Part shown: positions 15,826 to 25,774 of the stretch, piece by piece
Numbering within the stretch: position 1 is the first letter of the stretch
Layout: every line of letters starts with the position of its first letter
NCBI GenBank assembly: GCA_900317625.1
Contig: ONHK01000005.1
Coordinates: 81,461-145,460 of the forward strand
DNA: 64,000 bases
Direction: 5' to 3'
DNA from: an uncultured Treponema sp.
GTDB taxonomy: Bacteria > Spirochaetota > Spirochaetia > Treponematales > Treponemataceae
Notes under the pieces: model-generated
The model's database searches: none
Seen by the model: only the letters and a program-made list of their open reading frames with translations
What the model was told of the DNA's origin: nothing
Translations under genes and position numbers: made by a program

Positions 15826-17538
15826 CTACTCCTCCATAAGCCATGTTCGGATAAGCATAGCAACATCTTCTGGGTGCTCTTTTGCCATATTGATTGCATT
15901 TTCCTGAAGTTCAGCGCGACGGCTTTCCTCAACAGACATTGTAACAGTCTGTGCCTCGTCTTTTGCCTCCCACAAAGCCTGCTCGCGGGCAAGCTGCTGC
16001 TGACGCAAAAGTTCTTCCTCGCGCGCGCGGCGACGGCGTTCGATTTCCTTGCTGATAATACGGAAAAGAATAAATCCGATAAGAACAACTGCAACTGCGG
16101 CAAGAACCAGCAGAATAGTCCGTCTTGTCTGGAGCTTCTTGAAATAAGCCTCATCAAATTCCCGGAATTCCTGAGTGTGGTCAATCGGAATATTTGTGAT
16201 TGTAACCATATCGTTGCGGTTCCTGCTGTAACCAACAGCCGCCTCGACATATTTTTGAATTTTATCAAGATCTTCGGATGAAATCGGCGTATATTCCCGG
16301 ACAAGACTTCCATCCTCATCATTTATAAGATATTCATGTGTTTTCGGATCTTTTTTCAGCCGCCAGACGCCATCAATATTCGCCGAGATTGTAATACGAC
16401 CAAGCTGAGGGGCAACTTTTTCCGTCGTATGAGTTGTATTTATAACATTGTTCTGCGTAACACCTGTCTCGGTTGATTTTCCGATTACATTTGAAACATC
16501 TGAATAAACCGGCGGAGTCTGTCCTTCCACACCAGCCGGACCTTCAGGATTATAACCAGTTCCCTGCCATTCTTTTGTAACAGTCTGCTGGCTTATCGGC
16601 AAAGTGTCGCGGTATTCAGAATCATCATAAGGAGTATCCGGGTTATCAGGCTTAATCTGAATAGGTGAATAAATTGTGGAATCGCTGTTTTTTTCCGACA
16701 TATCCATTTCATAATGAACGATAACATCAGTAATTCTGTCAGAAGTATAATTATGTTGAAGGGCTGTAAGAACTTTCGCCTCCAGCTGGGCTTCCATTTT
16801 GCGGATAAGTTTCTGCTGCTTTTCAATTATTGAAACGCGGTCACTTTCCGCCATTCCTTCAAAATCGTTTAAAATATTTCCATCTTGATCAATAATTGTA
16901 AGATTTTCCGCAGAAAGTCCTTCAACAGCCTTTAAAATATAGTCCTGAATTCCTTTTACTTTTCTTCTGTTTGTAAGAAGGTCGCTTGTTCTTGAAAGCC
17001 TGAGCGCTATACTCGCTGAAACAGGATTTTGCTCAGAAGCAAAAAGAGCTTTGTCCGGCAAAACCAAAGTAACAAATGCAACATCAATATCAGAAAGAGA
17101 TTCAAGATGCTGCTTTAACGCGGCAGAAAGCGCATTTTTATGTCTTACATTTTGTTCCGCATCAGTTGTGGACCATGAACGGTTATAAAAATCTGCAAAC
17201 GGATCATAATTTGAAGGAGCCAATCCTTCTACTGTCAAAAGAGTTCTAAGCCGGCGTGCTGTTTTCTCATCATTTACAGAAATAACGCCTTCATCATTTA
17301 CGTAAACCTGAACATTTTCCTGGGCAACACGGTCAAGAATCTGGTTTCTTACAGATTCATCGGTTACAGCCTGCGGAAAAAGTCTTACAGTAGAGTCAGA
17401 ACCGCTTACGTTGACGGCAAAAATAATAGCGCCAATCACTGCAAGCGCAATACCGACAACAACAATTTTTACAATGACTGAACTTGACTTCCAGAAATTC
17501 CGGATTTTTTCAATCACATTCTTAAACCATTCGTTCAT
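15826..17538 (-). CDS. fliF: Flagellar MS-ring protein FliF
   Basis: 570 residues. Two membrane segments bracket the periplasmic ring domains: about 20-43 (VKIVVVGIALAVIGAIIFAV) and about 465-485 (ILLVLAAVAVVLIGFILFRI). The ring-building motif region includes NYDPFADFYNRSWSTTDAEQ. The cytoplasmic tail that binds FliG ends in AMLIRTWLMEE. The ATG at 17538 has GGAGGGG 6-9 nt upstream; an earlier in-frame ATG has no such site. An 82-nt gap separates it from fliE, the widest but one in this flagellar block. Confidence 0.96.
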   Translation of the reverse strand: MNEWFKNVIEKIRNFWKSSSVIVKIVVVGIALAVIGAIIFAVNVSGSDSTVRLFPQAVTDESVRNQILDRVAQENVQVYVNDEGVISVNDEKTARRLRTLLTVEGLAPSNYDPFADFYNRSWSTTDAEQNVRHKNALSAALKQHLESLSDIDVAFVTLVLPDKALFASEQNPVSASIALRLSRTSDLLTNRRKVKGIQDYILKAVEGLSAENLTIIDQDGNILNDFEGMAESDRVSIIEKQQKLIRKMEAQLEAKVLTALQHNYTSDRITDVIVHYEMDMSEKNSDSTIYSPIQIKPDNPDTPYDDSEYRDTLPISQQTVTKEWQGTGYNPEGPAGVEGQTPPVYSDVSNVIGKSTETGVTQNNVINTTHTTEKVAPQLGRITISANIDGVWRLKKDPKTHEYLINDEDGSLVREYTPISSEDLDKIQKYVEAAVGYSRNRNDMVTITNIPIDHTQEFREFDEAYFKKLQTRRTILLVLAAVAVVLIGFILFRIISKEIERRRRAREEELLRQQQLAREQALWEAKDEAQTVTMSVEESRRAELQENAINMAKEHPEDVAMLIRTWLMEE

Positions 17539-17620
17539 CAGTCCCCTCCCGTGAACGAGCAAAAACAATTATTTTAATGAGCTATTTTAACATATAATAC
17601 AAATTCTGAAAAGCAAGATT

Positions 17621-17959
17621 TTAGCGTGTCGTTGTAATTTCTGACCATCCGCTTACAATTCGGTCAATAACAGAATTTGCAAGATTCAAAGACATCCGGG
17701 CTTTTGCCACTGCGATTGTAACATCGTGAAGGTCAACTGATTCCGGATCTGTAACAACTTTCTGCTGAAGCTCGTTAACTTCAATCTGCTGGTTGTTCAT
17801 ATTCTGAAAAGCCTGAAGCAAATAATCACCGAATGAAGCAGATGTCTTGGAGATACTGTTTTTTGCGGAATTTTCCTGAGTTAATCTTAAAGTTGTCTTT
17901 CCTGTGTGCGCAGTCTCTGTTCTAGTCAGCTGCAATGAATTGAATTCTGGTATTTTCAT
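17621..17959 (-). CDS. fliE: Flagellar hook-basal body protein FliE
   Basis: 112 residues, the normal FliE size. The C-terminal half carries the family pattern SFGDYLLQAFQNMNNQQ ... VDLHDVTIAVAKARMSLNLA, which helps join the MS ring to the rod. The first 40 residues are unstructured and rich in Ser/Thr. GAGGAAAA precedes the ATG. It stands between flgC and fliF in the order flgB-flgC-fliE-fliF that is general in bacteria. Confidence 0.94.
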   Translation of the reverse strand: MKIPEFNSLQLTRTETAHTGKTTLRLTQENSAKNSISKTSASFGDYLLQAFQNMNNQQIEVNELQQKVVTDPESVDLHDVTIAVAKARMSLNLANSVIDRIVSGWSEITTTR

Positions 17960-18046
17960 TTTTCCTCACCCAGCTAAAATTTTACATCGCCTTGGGGATA
18001 CTGTCAATTAACTAACTTAAACTTTGTAAAACTTTAGCTAAAACAA

Positions 18047-18508
18047 CTAGCGGGCACCTATTTCCAATGCTGCTGAAAACATACTTTTTGAGCCTTCTAC
18101 AACTGTGGAATTTGCCTCATAAGCACGGCTTGCAGAGATAAGGTCAACCATTTCATTCACAATATTCACATTCGGATATTCTACATAGCCTGCGTTCGGA
18201 CCTGATTTTATAGCGTCAGGATGCTCCGGATCGTAAACAAGACGTCCTTCGGAAGTATCTTTTACAATTTCAAGGACTTTCACACCTTTTCCAGGACCGT
18301 TGTCCAAATCAGATGGAGTAAACGGAGAACGGAATTGCGGATGGTTTGCGCTGACAGGCTCAAAAACCACGCGGGAACGTTTAAAAGCTCCGCCTTCCTG
18401 AGTTCTTGTTGTTGAGGCATTTGCAATATTGTTTGAAATAACGTCTGTTCTAAGTCGTTCAGCAGACATTCCTGTTGCAGCAATATTTATTGAAGTAAAA
18501 AGTCCCAT
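18047..18508 (-). CDS. flgC: Flagellar proximal rod protein FlgC
   Basis: 153 residues. The N-terminal flagellar-rod signature is clear (SINIAATGMSAERLRTDVIS then NNIANASTTRT). The C-terminal rod motif contains NVNIVNEMVDLISASRAYEA. The proximal rod links the MS ring to the distal rod. An AGGAG box lies 6 nt before the ATG. Confidence 0.96.
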   Translation of the reverse strand: MGLFTSINIAATGMSAERLRTDVISNNIANASTTRTQEGGAFKRSRVVFEPVSANHPQFRSPFTPSDLDNGPGKGVKVLEIVKDTSEGRLVYDPEHPDAIKSGPNAGYVEYPNVNIVNEMVDLISASRAYEANSTVVEGSKSMFSAALEIGAR

Positions 18509-18534
18509 ATCAAGCTCCTATAACAATCACGCAA

Positions 18535-18951
18535 TTATTTTTTCATTACAGAATTAATCTGTGAAAATTCAAAACCTGTAAGCTGGCTCAGAAGTCTGTA
18601 CTGCATCTGAATCTGAAGGATATTATTCGCTTCAGTCTCGGCATCCACATTGTTTCCGTTCGCTTTTGCAGTTGTTGTATAATCAAGGACGCGGCGAGGC
18701 TCTACATCTCTGTAGTCATATGGTTCATTTAAAGGAATATGTCGGGAATCTGTGCGCGTAAGCTGAAATCCGTTTTTCGCCTTTTCTTCTGATTCGAAGG
18801 CGCGTTTCAGCTCGCTTTCAAAATTGACTGTGGAACGCTTAAAATTTGGAACTTCACTGTTCGCAAGATTGTTTGCTGTAACCTGATAGCGCAGGGAAAG
18901 CACATCCATTGAACGTTGAAGCATATCGACAGCTCTTGTAAATGTATTCAT
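18535..18951 (-). CDS. flgB: Flagellar proximal rod protein FlgB
   Basis: 138 residues. The rod-family N-terminus is present (LSLRYQVTANNLANSEVPNF) and the C-terminal helix fits FlgB (ILQIQMQYRLLSQLTGFEFS). The ATG at 18951 has AAGGAC 7 nt upstream; the frame is open for 35 more codons but they look non-coding. It begins the basal-body block 67 nt after hslU, and an internal promoter in that gap is possible though none stands out. Confidence 0.95.
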   Translation of the reverse strand: MNTFTRAVDMLQRSMDVLSLRYQVTANNLANSEVPNFKRSTVNFESELKRAFESEEKAKNGFQLTRTDSRHIPLNEPYDYRDVEPRRVLDYTTTAKANGNNVDAETEANNILQIQMQYRLLSQLTGFEFSQINSVMKK

Positions 18952-19018
18952 ATTTTTTGTCCTTCTTACTAGATTTTCGGAAAGACAAAAAATATGTTTA
19001 GAAAAATCTGTCTGAATT

Positions 19019-20380
19019 TTACAGAATATATCGGGACAAATCCTGACTTTGAGCAATGTCCTTCAGCTTGTTGTTAACATATTCCGCATCAATCTTAAAT
19101 GTTTCTCCAGAATGTTCATCCGCAGAAAAGTTGATTTCATCAAGAACTTTTTCCATTACTGTATGAAGTCTTCGCGCGCCAATATTTTCCGCCTTGTTAT
19201 TCACATCTTCCGCAATAACGCTCATGCAGTCAATCGCATCTTCTGTAATCTCAAGATTGACATCTTCTGTGGCAAGCAGAGATTTATACTGCATAATAAG
19301 ACTATTCTTAGGTTCTTTAAGGATTTTCTTGAAATCATCTTTTGTAAGACTTTCAAGCTCAACACGGAGCGGAAAACGTCCCTGAAGCTCCGGAATCAAA
19401 TCGCTCGGAGAAGCAACGCTGAACGCGCCTGCCGCAATAAAAAGGATATGAGTTGTATTGATTACACCAAATTTTGTGCTTACATTGCTTCCTTCAACAA
19501 TCGGAAGAATATCGCGCTGAACACCCTCGCGGCTAACATCCTGCCCATGGCTTTCACCATGAACCGCAATCTTGTCAATTTCATCAATGAATATGATTCC
19601 ACTATTTTCAACGCGTTCCTTAGCCCTGTCGATAACTTTATCGTTGTCAACCATGCTGTCAAGAGTTTCCTGCGTAAGAATTTTTCGGGCTTCCTTTACA
19701 GAAACCGTGCGTCGTTTCCGGCGGCCGCCCTGAAGCATTCCAGCAAGATTCTGCATGCTGCTCTGAAGGTCATCCAACGAACCACCCGCAATGATTTCCA
19801 TTCCTGACATTCCTGTCTGGCGGCTTACAGTAACCTCAACCTCGCGGTCTTCAAGTTTTCCTTCACGGAGCATCTGGCGGAATTTTTCCCGTGTAGAATT
19901 TGCGTCTTCTGCTGCAACTTCTGTTGAATTTTCAGGTTTAGGCTGATTTTTTCCTGTTCCAGGCAAAAGAAGATCGAGCAATTTTTCCTCAACAACAGAA
20001 ACGGATTTTTCCTTTAATTCCTCTTCCATTTCAGCTTTGACATCGTTTACTCCAACTGCCATGAGGTCTCGGACCATCGACTCAACATCACGGCCAACAT
20101 AGCCGACTTCTGTATACTTTGTCGCTTCAACTTTCAAGAAAGGCGCATTGCACAATTTTGCAAGACGACGGGCAATCTCAGTTTTTCCGCAGCCTGTAGG
20201 TCCAATCATAAGAATATTTTTTGGAGCAACCTCGTCGCGGATTGACTCATCAAGCTTTAGACGGCGGGTTCTATTTCTAAGCGCAACAGCAACAGCCCTT
20301 TTCGCTTTTTCCTGTCCGATTATATACTGATCAAGTTTTTCAACAATCTGTTTCGGTGTCAGTTCAATATTTTTTTCCAT
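19019..20380 (-). CDS. hslU: HslU, AAA+ unfoldase of the HslUV protease
   Basis: 453 residues. Walker A is GPTGCGKTE (about 54-62), Walker B is FIDEIDKIA, and a GYVGRDVE pore loop sits near residue 90. The insertion (I) domain covers about 110-240 and includes a basic RRKRR stretch. The extreme C-terminus SRYIL inserts into HslV to activate it. It lies 4 nt after hslV and just before flgB. Confidence 0.97.
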   Translation of the reverse strand: MEKNIELTPKQIVEKLDQYIIGQEKAKRAVAVALRNRTRRLKLDESIRDEVAPKNILMIGPTGCGKTEIARRLAKLCNAPFLKVEATKYTEVGYVGRDVESMVRDLMAVGVNDVKAEMEEELKEKSVSVVEEKLLDLLLPGTGKNQPKPENSTEVAAEDANSTREKFRQMLREGKLEDREVEVTVSRQTGMSGMEIIAGGSLDDLQSSMQNLAGMLQGGRRKRRTVSVKEARKILTQETLDSMVDNDKVIDRAKERVENSGIIFIDEIDKIAVHGESHGQDVSREGVQRDILPIVEGSNVSTKFGVINTTHILFIAAGAFSVASPSDLIPELQGRFPLRVELESLTKDDFKKILKEPKNSLIMQYKSLLATEDVNLEITEDAIDCMSVIAEDVNNKAENIGARRLHTVMEKVLDEINFSADEHSGETFKIDAEYVNNKLKDIAQSQDLSRYIL

Positions 20381-20384
20381 AAGA

Positions 20385-20921
20385 TTAAAGCTCCTCTACA
20401 GTGATATTGTTGTTTGTGTAAATACAAATATCGCCTGCGATTTTTAAAGATTTTTCAGCAATTTCGCGGGCAGAATAGTTTGAGCTTTCAAGATAAGCCA
20501 ATGCAGCAGAATAAGCGTAATTTCCACCTGAACCAATTGCAAGAACGTCATTTTCCGGTTCAATAACATTTCCATCGCCACTAATAAGAAGAATTTTATT
20601 TTTATCAGCAACAAGAAGAAGCGCCTCTAGTTTCTGGAGAGATTTTTCAGTTCTCCACATTTTTGCAAGCTCAACAGCCGCCCGAGTCAAATCACCATTA
20701 AATTCCTTGATTTTTGTCTCAAAAAGATCGAACAAAGTAAACGCATCCGCAACGCTTCCTGCAAAACCTGTAAGGATTTTCCCATCATAAATGCGGCGGA
20801 CTTTATGGGCATTGCCTTTCATCACAGTGTTTCCGGCAGTAACCTGACCATCTCCGGCCATTGCGACATGACCGTTTCTTTTTACAGCAATAACTGTTGT
20901 ACTTCTGATTTTATTTTTCAT
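20385..20921 (-). CDS. hslV: HslV, proteasome-like peptidase subunit
   Basis: 178 residues. The catalytic N-terminal threonine is expected at the first Thr of [20 protein letters not shown]. Seven residues (MKNKIRS) precede it, so a propeptide rather than simple Met removal is needed. The ATG at 20921 is set by GGAG 6 nt upstream; the longer in-frame TTG start overlaps that box. HslV forms a double hexamer that degrades proteins unfolded by HslU. Confidence 0.95.
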   Translation of the reverse strand: MKNKIRSTTVIAVKRNGHVAMAGDGQVTAGNTVMKGNAHKVRRIYDGKILTGFAGSVADAFTLFDLFETKIKEFNGDLTRAAVELAKMWRTEKSLQKLEALLLVADKNKILLISGDGNVIEPENDVLAIGSGGNYAYSAALAYLESSNYSAREIAEKSLKIAGDICIYTNNNITVEEL

Positions 20922-20935
20922 ATAAATCTCCAAAT

Positions 20936-21847
20936 TTAAGAATGTGGATGTGCTTTGTTATAAACATCAATCAATTTTTCCGTTGTAATATGTGTATATC
21001 GTTGTGTTGTAGAAACACTTGAATGTCCTAAAAGTTCCTGAACAATTCTGACATCCGCGCCATGCATAAGCATTGCAGTTGCGAAAGTATGCCGGAGCGC
21101 ATGGGGCGAAACATGATGGTTTGTTCCCTCAAGCCCTGTATACCGCGAAAGAATCCAGCGCACCCCATGAGCCGTAAGCGGATTCCCTTTCTGGTTTACA
21201 AAAATTTCTTTCACTTCATCTTTTTTATTAAGACTATGCAAAAGATTTTCCCGGTCTTTAATGTATTTTTCAAGTGCAATCTGCGCATCACGCTCAAAAT
21301 AAACCCTTCTGTCCTTTCGGCCTTTACCAGTCACAATCGCGGAACTGAAGTCATCTGTCATATCAGAAAACTTCAATCCTACAATTTCGCTTACTCGGCA
21401 ACCGGAAGAATACATCATCTCAAAAAGAGCCCTGTCTCTGGTTGACCAAAGCAGTTCTTTTTTTTCCGGCTGCTCACAAAGCTCGTCAATTTCCGGGCTT
21501 GTAAGAAATCGCGGCATATATTTCGGAAGTTTTACCGATGCCAAATTTACAGACGGATTTATTCTAATATACTCAAATTTTCTGCAATAGGCAAAAAAAG
21601 TTCGCACAGCGGCAATAAATCTATTTATGCTCGCAGCCGCCATCTTCTGCTGGGAAAGTTTCGCGACACAAAGACGCAAATCTTCTGTTGTAATATCGTT
21701 TACAGGGCAATCAGAGCCAAGAACTTTTTCAAGATGAGAAAAATCGTTTTTATACGCAATAATCGAATTTTCAGAAAGTTCGCGGACAGAAGAAAGATAA
21801 ATAAAAAATTCCTCGCCCGCCTCCTTCAATGAAAGAGTTTTATTCAT
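20936..21847 (-). CDS. xerC: Tyrosine recombinase XerC
   Basis: 303 residues. A SAM-like core-binding N domain (to about 100) precedes the catalytic domain with the full set of active residues: Arg in [11 protein letters not shown], Lys in [18 protein letters not shown], the His of LLGHSS, and the Tyr of TTQRYTHI. With XerD it resolves chromosome dimers at dif. The start (21847) overlaps the topA stop by 8 nt; an in-frame GTG 9 nt upstream is possible. XerC versus XerD is assigned by gene order (next to hslV/topA) and is less secure than the family. Confidence 0.9.
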   Translation of the reverse strand: MNKTLSLKEAGEEFFIYLSSVRELSENSIIAYKNDFSHLEKVLGSDCPVNDITTEDLRLCVAKLSQQKMAAASINRFIAAVRTFFAYCRKFEYIRINPSVNLASVKLPKYMPRFLTSPEIDELCEQPEKKELLWSTRDRALFEMMYSSGCRVSEIVGLKFSDMTDDFSSAIVTGKGRKDRRVYFERDAQIALEKYIKDRENLLHSLNKKDEVKEIFVNQKGNPLTAHGVRWILSRYTGLEGTNHHVSPHALRHTFATAMLMHGADVRIVQELLGHSSVSTTQRYTHITTEKLIDVYNKAHPHS

Positions 21848-23966
21848 CTTCTTCACCGGCTGAATGCAGATAATCGCAGTCAGGATTTATGCAGGACTTG
21901 TATGTGCCGTTTTTCTTGTCAAATTTTTCAACAAGAAACCATCCGCATTTCGGGCAATATTGATCAATCGGTTTAAAGTGACTGATAAAACTGCATGAAG
22001 GATAATTCGTACAGCCATAAAATTCTTTTCCACGGCCTTTTGTTTTTCTGGCAACAATTTCACCGTTGCAGCCCGGCATTGGGCATTTTGCAAGCGGAAT
22101 AGATTTTGTGTTGTGACATTCCGGGAATCCTGAGCAGGCAAGAAAATATCCAAAGCGGCCAAGTTTTTTCACCATCGGCTTTCCACATTTCTCGCAGATT
22201 TTGTCAGTCGGCTCATCTAGGCTTCCCTTTATGCTCTGAACAGATTTCATCACTTCATCAACCCGATTTCTAAAAGGACCGAAAAAGTCTGAAATCATAT
22301 TGTTCCATACAAGTTTATCCTCTTCAACTTTATCAAGATTTGTTTCAACTTCCGCCGTAAAATGCTCATTGATTACATCCGGGAACGATTCCACAAGAAT
22401 CTTGCATATAATGCGACCAAGTTGAGTTGGAACAAGCTGCTTATTGCTGCGGGTAACATAATATCGGTCAAGAAGAACTGAAATTATCGGTGCATAAGTT
22501 GAAGGGCGGCCGATTCCTTTTTCTTCAAGAGTACGGACAATAGAAGCATCTGTATAGCGCGCCGGTCCTTGAGTAAAATGCTGCTCCGGATAAAATTTAT
22601 CGGATTTCAAGACTTCATCAACTTTTAATGATGGAAGAGTTCCAGTCTTTTCTTCTTTTGAAGAAAGCAATTTTATCACCTTGTAAAAACCTTTTTCTGT
22701 AATTTTTGAGGCGCTTACTCGGAACAAGGCATCTCCAGCTGTAATTTCCGCAGAAGTTGTTGTCGTTTTTGCATTTTTCATCTGGCTTGAAACAAACCGT
22801 TCCCAAATTATTGTGTAAAGCCTAAGCTGGTCGCGCGTAAGATATTCCTTTACAGAATCCGGTGTGTATTCAACATAAGTCGGGCGGATTCCTTCATGGG
22901 CATCCTGGGCACTTTTTCCAACCGCATAATGGATTGGCTCTTCAGGAAGTTCATCGGCAAAATTCTTTGCAAGCCAGCCGCGCACATCATCAAGAGCTGT
23001 CTGGGAAATACGCACAGAGTCTGTTCGCATATAAGTTATAAGACCAACACGGTTCTGCCCGATATTTATTCCTTCATAAAGTTGCTGCGCAATCTGCATT
23101 GTCTTTTTTGAGGTAAAACCAAGCCGGTTCGCCGCTTCCTGCTGCATTTTTGAAGTTGTGAAAGGAGCTTTTGGCCGCACAGTTTTTTCAGACTGCTTTA
23201 TGTTCGCAACCTTACATTCAGAATTTTGAATTTCCGAAATAATTTCATTTACAGCCTTTTCATTTTTAAGCTCAGGGTTTTCACCTTTATATTTTACAAG
23301 ACGAGCTGTAAATTTTGTTTTTCCTTTTACAAAATCAGCATCCAAAGTCCAGTATTCTTCAGGAATAAAATCTTCAACTTCTTTTTCACGTTCGCAGATA
23401 AGCCTTAACGCAACAGATTGAACTCGTCCCGCAGAAAGTCCGTTCTTAACTTTTGCCCACAAAATAGGACTAAGATTATAACCAACAAGACGGTCAAGAA
23501 CTCGGCGCGCTTTTTGAGCATTAACTTTTGACTCAACAATTTCACCAGGATTCTGAACCGCATCTTTTATTGCAACCGGAGTGATTTCATTAAAAACAAT
23601 TCTGTTGATTTTCGCTTCTGTCTTGTCTTTTAAAGCATTGTTCAAATGCCAGGCAATCGCCTCTCCTTCACGGTCGTTATCGGAAGCAAGCAGAACAGCA
23701 TCTGATTTTTTTGCGTCTTTCTGAAGCTCCTTTAAAAGCTTTGCACGTCCCCGGACAGTAATATATTCCGGCTGAAAACCATGCTCCACATCAATTGCAA
23801 GCCGCGATTTTGGCAAATCAATAAGATGCCCCATAGATGCCTTAACCGTATAGCCAGGTCCAAGATATTTTTCAATAGTATGAGCCTTAGCTGGAGACTC
23901 CACAATAACAAGAGTCTGCGTTTTTTTTGCTTTAGATTTTTTTGATGTAGATTTTTTTTCAGCCAT
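21840..23966 (-). CDS. topA: DNA topoisomerase I
   Basis: 708 residues, type IA. The TOPRIM domain starts at LVIVESPAKAHTIEKYLG, the acidic cluster is SDNDREGEAIAWHL, and the nucleophile Tyr is in GLITYMRTDSVRIS. Three C-terminal Cys4 zinc fingers follow: CEKC..CSGFPEC, CPMPGC..CTNYPSC and CPKC..CINPDC. It relaxes negative supercoils. A Lys/Ser/Thr-rich N-terminal tail is seen (KKSTSKKSKAKK). GAGGATTTT precedes the ATG. It lies between dprA and xerC. Confidence 0.97.
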   Translation of the reverse strand: MAEKKSTSKKSKAKKTQTLVIVESPAKAHTIEKYLGPGYTVKASMGHLIDLPKSRLAIDVEHGFQPEYITVRGRAKLLKELQKDAKKSDAVLLASDNDREGEAIAWHLNNALKDKTEAKINRIVFNEITPVAIKDAVQNPGEIVESKVNAQKARRVLDRLVGYNLSPILWAKVKNGLSAGRVQSVALRLICEREKEVEDFIPEEYWTLDADFVKGKTKFTARLVKYKGENPELKNEKAVNEIISEIQNSECKVANIKQSEKTVRPKAPFTTSKMQQEAANRLGFTSKKTMQIAQQLYEGINIGQNRVGLITYMRTDSVRISQTALDDVRGWLAKNFADELPEEPIHYAVGKSAQDAHEGIRPTYVEYTPDSVKEYLTRDQLRLYTIIWERFVSSQMKNAKTTTTSAEITAGDALFRVSASKITEKGFYKVIKLLSSKEEKTGTLPSLKVDEVLKSDKFYPEQHFTQGPARYTDASIVRTLEEKGIGRPSTYAPIISVLLDRYYVTRSNKQLVPTQLGRIICKILVESFPDVINEHFTAEVETNLDKVEEDKLVWNNMISDFFGPFRNRVDEVMKSVQSIKGSLDEPTDKICEKCGKPMVKKLGRFGYFLACSGFPECHNTKSIPLAKCPMPGCNGEIVARKTKGRGKEFYGCTNYPSCSFISHFKPIDQYCPKCGWFLVEKFDKKNGTYKSCINPDCDYLHSAGEEDE

Positions 23967-24000
23967 AAAATCCTCACAATGCTGTATTTTAAAAACGGAA

Positions 24001-25041
24001 CTAAATGCTCAGTTCAAGCTGAATATTTTTTCCGCCTGCATATCTGCGCATACCCGGCATTTCTGTCATGCACTTGCAGAAATCCTGATAATTTTCTATC
24101 ACAGGTGCTCCTGCCTCAAGATATTTTTCAGGTGTATTTTCAAGTTTCGTTCTGCTCGCTTTTCCTAAAGCAAAACGGGCCTGCAATTCTGACTCTGTAA
24201 AATTCCTGACAACCGCAGCATTTTCTGAAAAAGCCGCTTTATGAAACAGAACATCCCGTCCACATTCAAGCGCAAAATCAGCAGTTATTAAAGAACCGCT
24301 TCCGCTTGGAGCCTGAACCACCACAGTTGCCGGCGACAAAGCCGCGATAATCCTGTTTCTTTGCACAAAACGCCAACGTTCTGCAGGAACTCCAGGAACA
24401 TACTCGCTGACAATAACTCCACCCGACCTTAAAATATTTTCGGCAAGTTTTCTGTTTGCATAAGGCACAATTGTATCAATGCCACAAGGAAGAACCGCAC
24501 AAGTTTTTCCGAGCAAAGAAGAATTTTCCGCCTCAAGATTAGCTTCAACCGCACCTGTATGAGCGGCAGAATCAACTCCGCAAGCAAGTCCACTTATAAC
24601 AGTAACACCGTCTTTCGCGGCATCCTTTGCAAATTGAACAGCAGCTTTTTTAGCTTCCGGTGCAATCCGTCTTGTTCCGACAACAGAAACTGTTTTTCCA
24701 GAAAGACAGGAAATATCCCCGATACAAAACAAGGCAAACGGAGCATTCACAGTTTCCCTAAGCAGCGCCGGATATTCAGAAGAAGTGTAAAGTACCATCC
24801 GAATATTTTTCGCGCGGAGAACAGCTTCCTCTTTTTTTGCAGCCCGAAGATTTTCTGCGCCATCCCAAATTGCTTTTTTCAAAGACCTTCCGCAAATTCC
24901 AGATAAGTCTGTTAAAGACAGTAATGCAAGGTCATTAAAACTGTCAAGTTTTTTCAATAAATTTAGTTTTTCTGCCAAAGAAAGAAAGGTAATTCTTGCC
25001 AGAGAAATCATTAAAAGCTGATTTTTCTGATTAAGCTCCAT
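24001..25041 (-). CDS. dprA: DNA-processing protein DprA
   Basis: 346 residues. The extended Rossmann fold is evident: VSVVGTRRIAPEAKKA, GVTVISGLACGVDSAAHTGA, AVLPCGIDTIVPYANR, GVIVSEYVPG and the GSGSLITADFAL signature. DprA loads RecA on incoming single-stranded DNA in natural transformation; in non-competent bacteria its role is less clear. An N-terminal helix-hairpin-helix-like part and a C-terminal winged-helix-like tail (about 300-346) fit the family. The start overlaps the TPR gene by 11 nt and has no well-spaced ribosome site, which implies coupling. Confidence 0.93.
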   Translation of the reverse strand: MELNQKNQLLMISLARITFLSLAEKLNLLKKLDSFNDLALLSLTDLSGICGRSLKKAIWDGAENLRAAKKEEAVLRAKNIRMVLYTSSEYPALLRETVNAPFALFCIGDISCLSGKTVSVVGTRRIAPEAKKAAVQFAKDAAKDGVTVISGLACGVDSAAHTGAVEANLEAENSSLLGKTCAVLPCGIDTIVPYANRKLAENILRSGGVIVSEYVPGVPAERWRFVQRNRIIAALSPATVVVQAPSGSGSLITADFALECGRDVLFHKAAFSENAAVVRNFTESELQARFALGKASRTKLENTPEKYLEAGAPVIENYQDFCKCMTEMPGMRRYAGGKNIQLELSI

Positions 25042-25774
25042 AAATTGCGTCAAGCACCACCTTTTTTTTAGATTCAGCGTCAGCCTTTCGTTCAGCAGAC
25101 TTTGTGATGGAAATAATCTTATCGTACATAGCCACGGCTTTTTCAAATTCTGAAGTCATATAATACGCGCTTGCAAGAACCATCATTCCATCTGTGTCAC
25201 GTTTTTCAATGTCAACATAACGTTCAAGATATTTTACAGCCTGCTTTCCATCATCTAAATCGTAGACATAAAGAACTCCAAGCGAATAAAGAGCCTTTGA
25301 GTAACGTTCATCAATTTTTATAGCCTGCTTGAATGCACTTTCAGAAAGTTTAAGATAATTCATCTTTGTGTCAGTTTCTCCACGGCCATTAAAATCCAGC
25401 GAGGAATGGCTTACAAATGCGGCAGAAACTCCCACATAATAATAAAGATTCGGATTTTCCGGATAGAATTCCAGCGCTTTCTGAAAACTTTCCAGCGCTT
25501 TTCCGTACATCTTCTTATCAAGATAACGTGTTCCAAGAATTTTGTACCAGATTCCGATTTTCGCATTTTTTTCAACAAGTTCTTTTGCCTCGGAATCGTA
25601 TTTTTCAATGCCTTTTTTTATTTCCTCAATATTTCCGGGATTTCCAGAATATTTTTCCATATTCTGCAGACGCTTTTGAAGCAAAGCTTTGTTTGAATAA
25701 TTACAGCCGCAAAAAATCACCGAAAAAATCAGAGCCAAACAGACCAGCTGCAAGTAAAAAACATTTTTTTTCAT
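25031..25774 (-). CDS. TPR-containing lipoprotein
   Basis: 247 residues. The signal sequence ends in a lipobox-like VIFCGC, with the first or second Cys as lipidation site. Several tetratricopeptide repeats follow, such as YGKALESFQKALEFYPENPN, ESAFKQAIKIDERYSKALYS, and EFEKAVAMYDKIISI. These make a protein-binding scaffold, anchored here to the inner or outer membrane. It sits between xerD and dprA, overlapping both. No specific partner can be named. Its Lol-dependent sorting would use the machinery coded at 1.9-5.2 kb. Confidence 0.85.
   Translation of the reverse strand: MKKNVFYLQLVCLALIFSVIFCGCNYSNKALLQKRLQNMEKYSGNPGNIEEIKKGIEKYDSEAKELVEKNAKIGIWYKILGTRYLDKKMYGKALESFQKALEFYPENPNLYYYVGVSAAFVSHSSLDFNGRGETDTKMNYLKLSESAFKQAIKIDERYSKALYSLGVLYVYDLDDGKQAVKYLERYVDIEKRDTDGMMVLASAYYMTSEFEKAVAMYDKIISITKSAERKADAESKKKVVLDAIYGA

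Noticed and set aside
19049..19807. Long open frame (252 codons) antisense to hslU
   Set aside because: It mirrors the codon pattern of hslU, has no ribosome site or recognisable motif, and hslU is certain.
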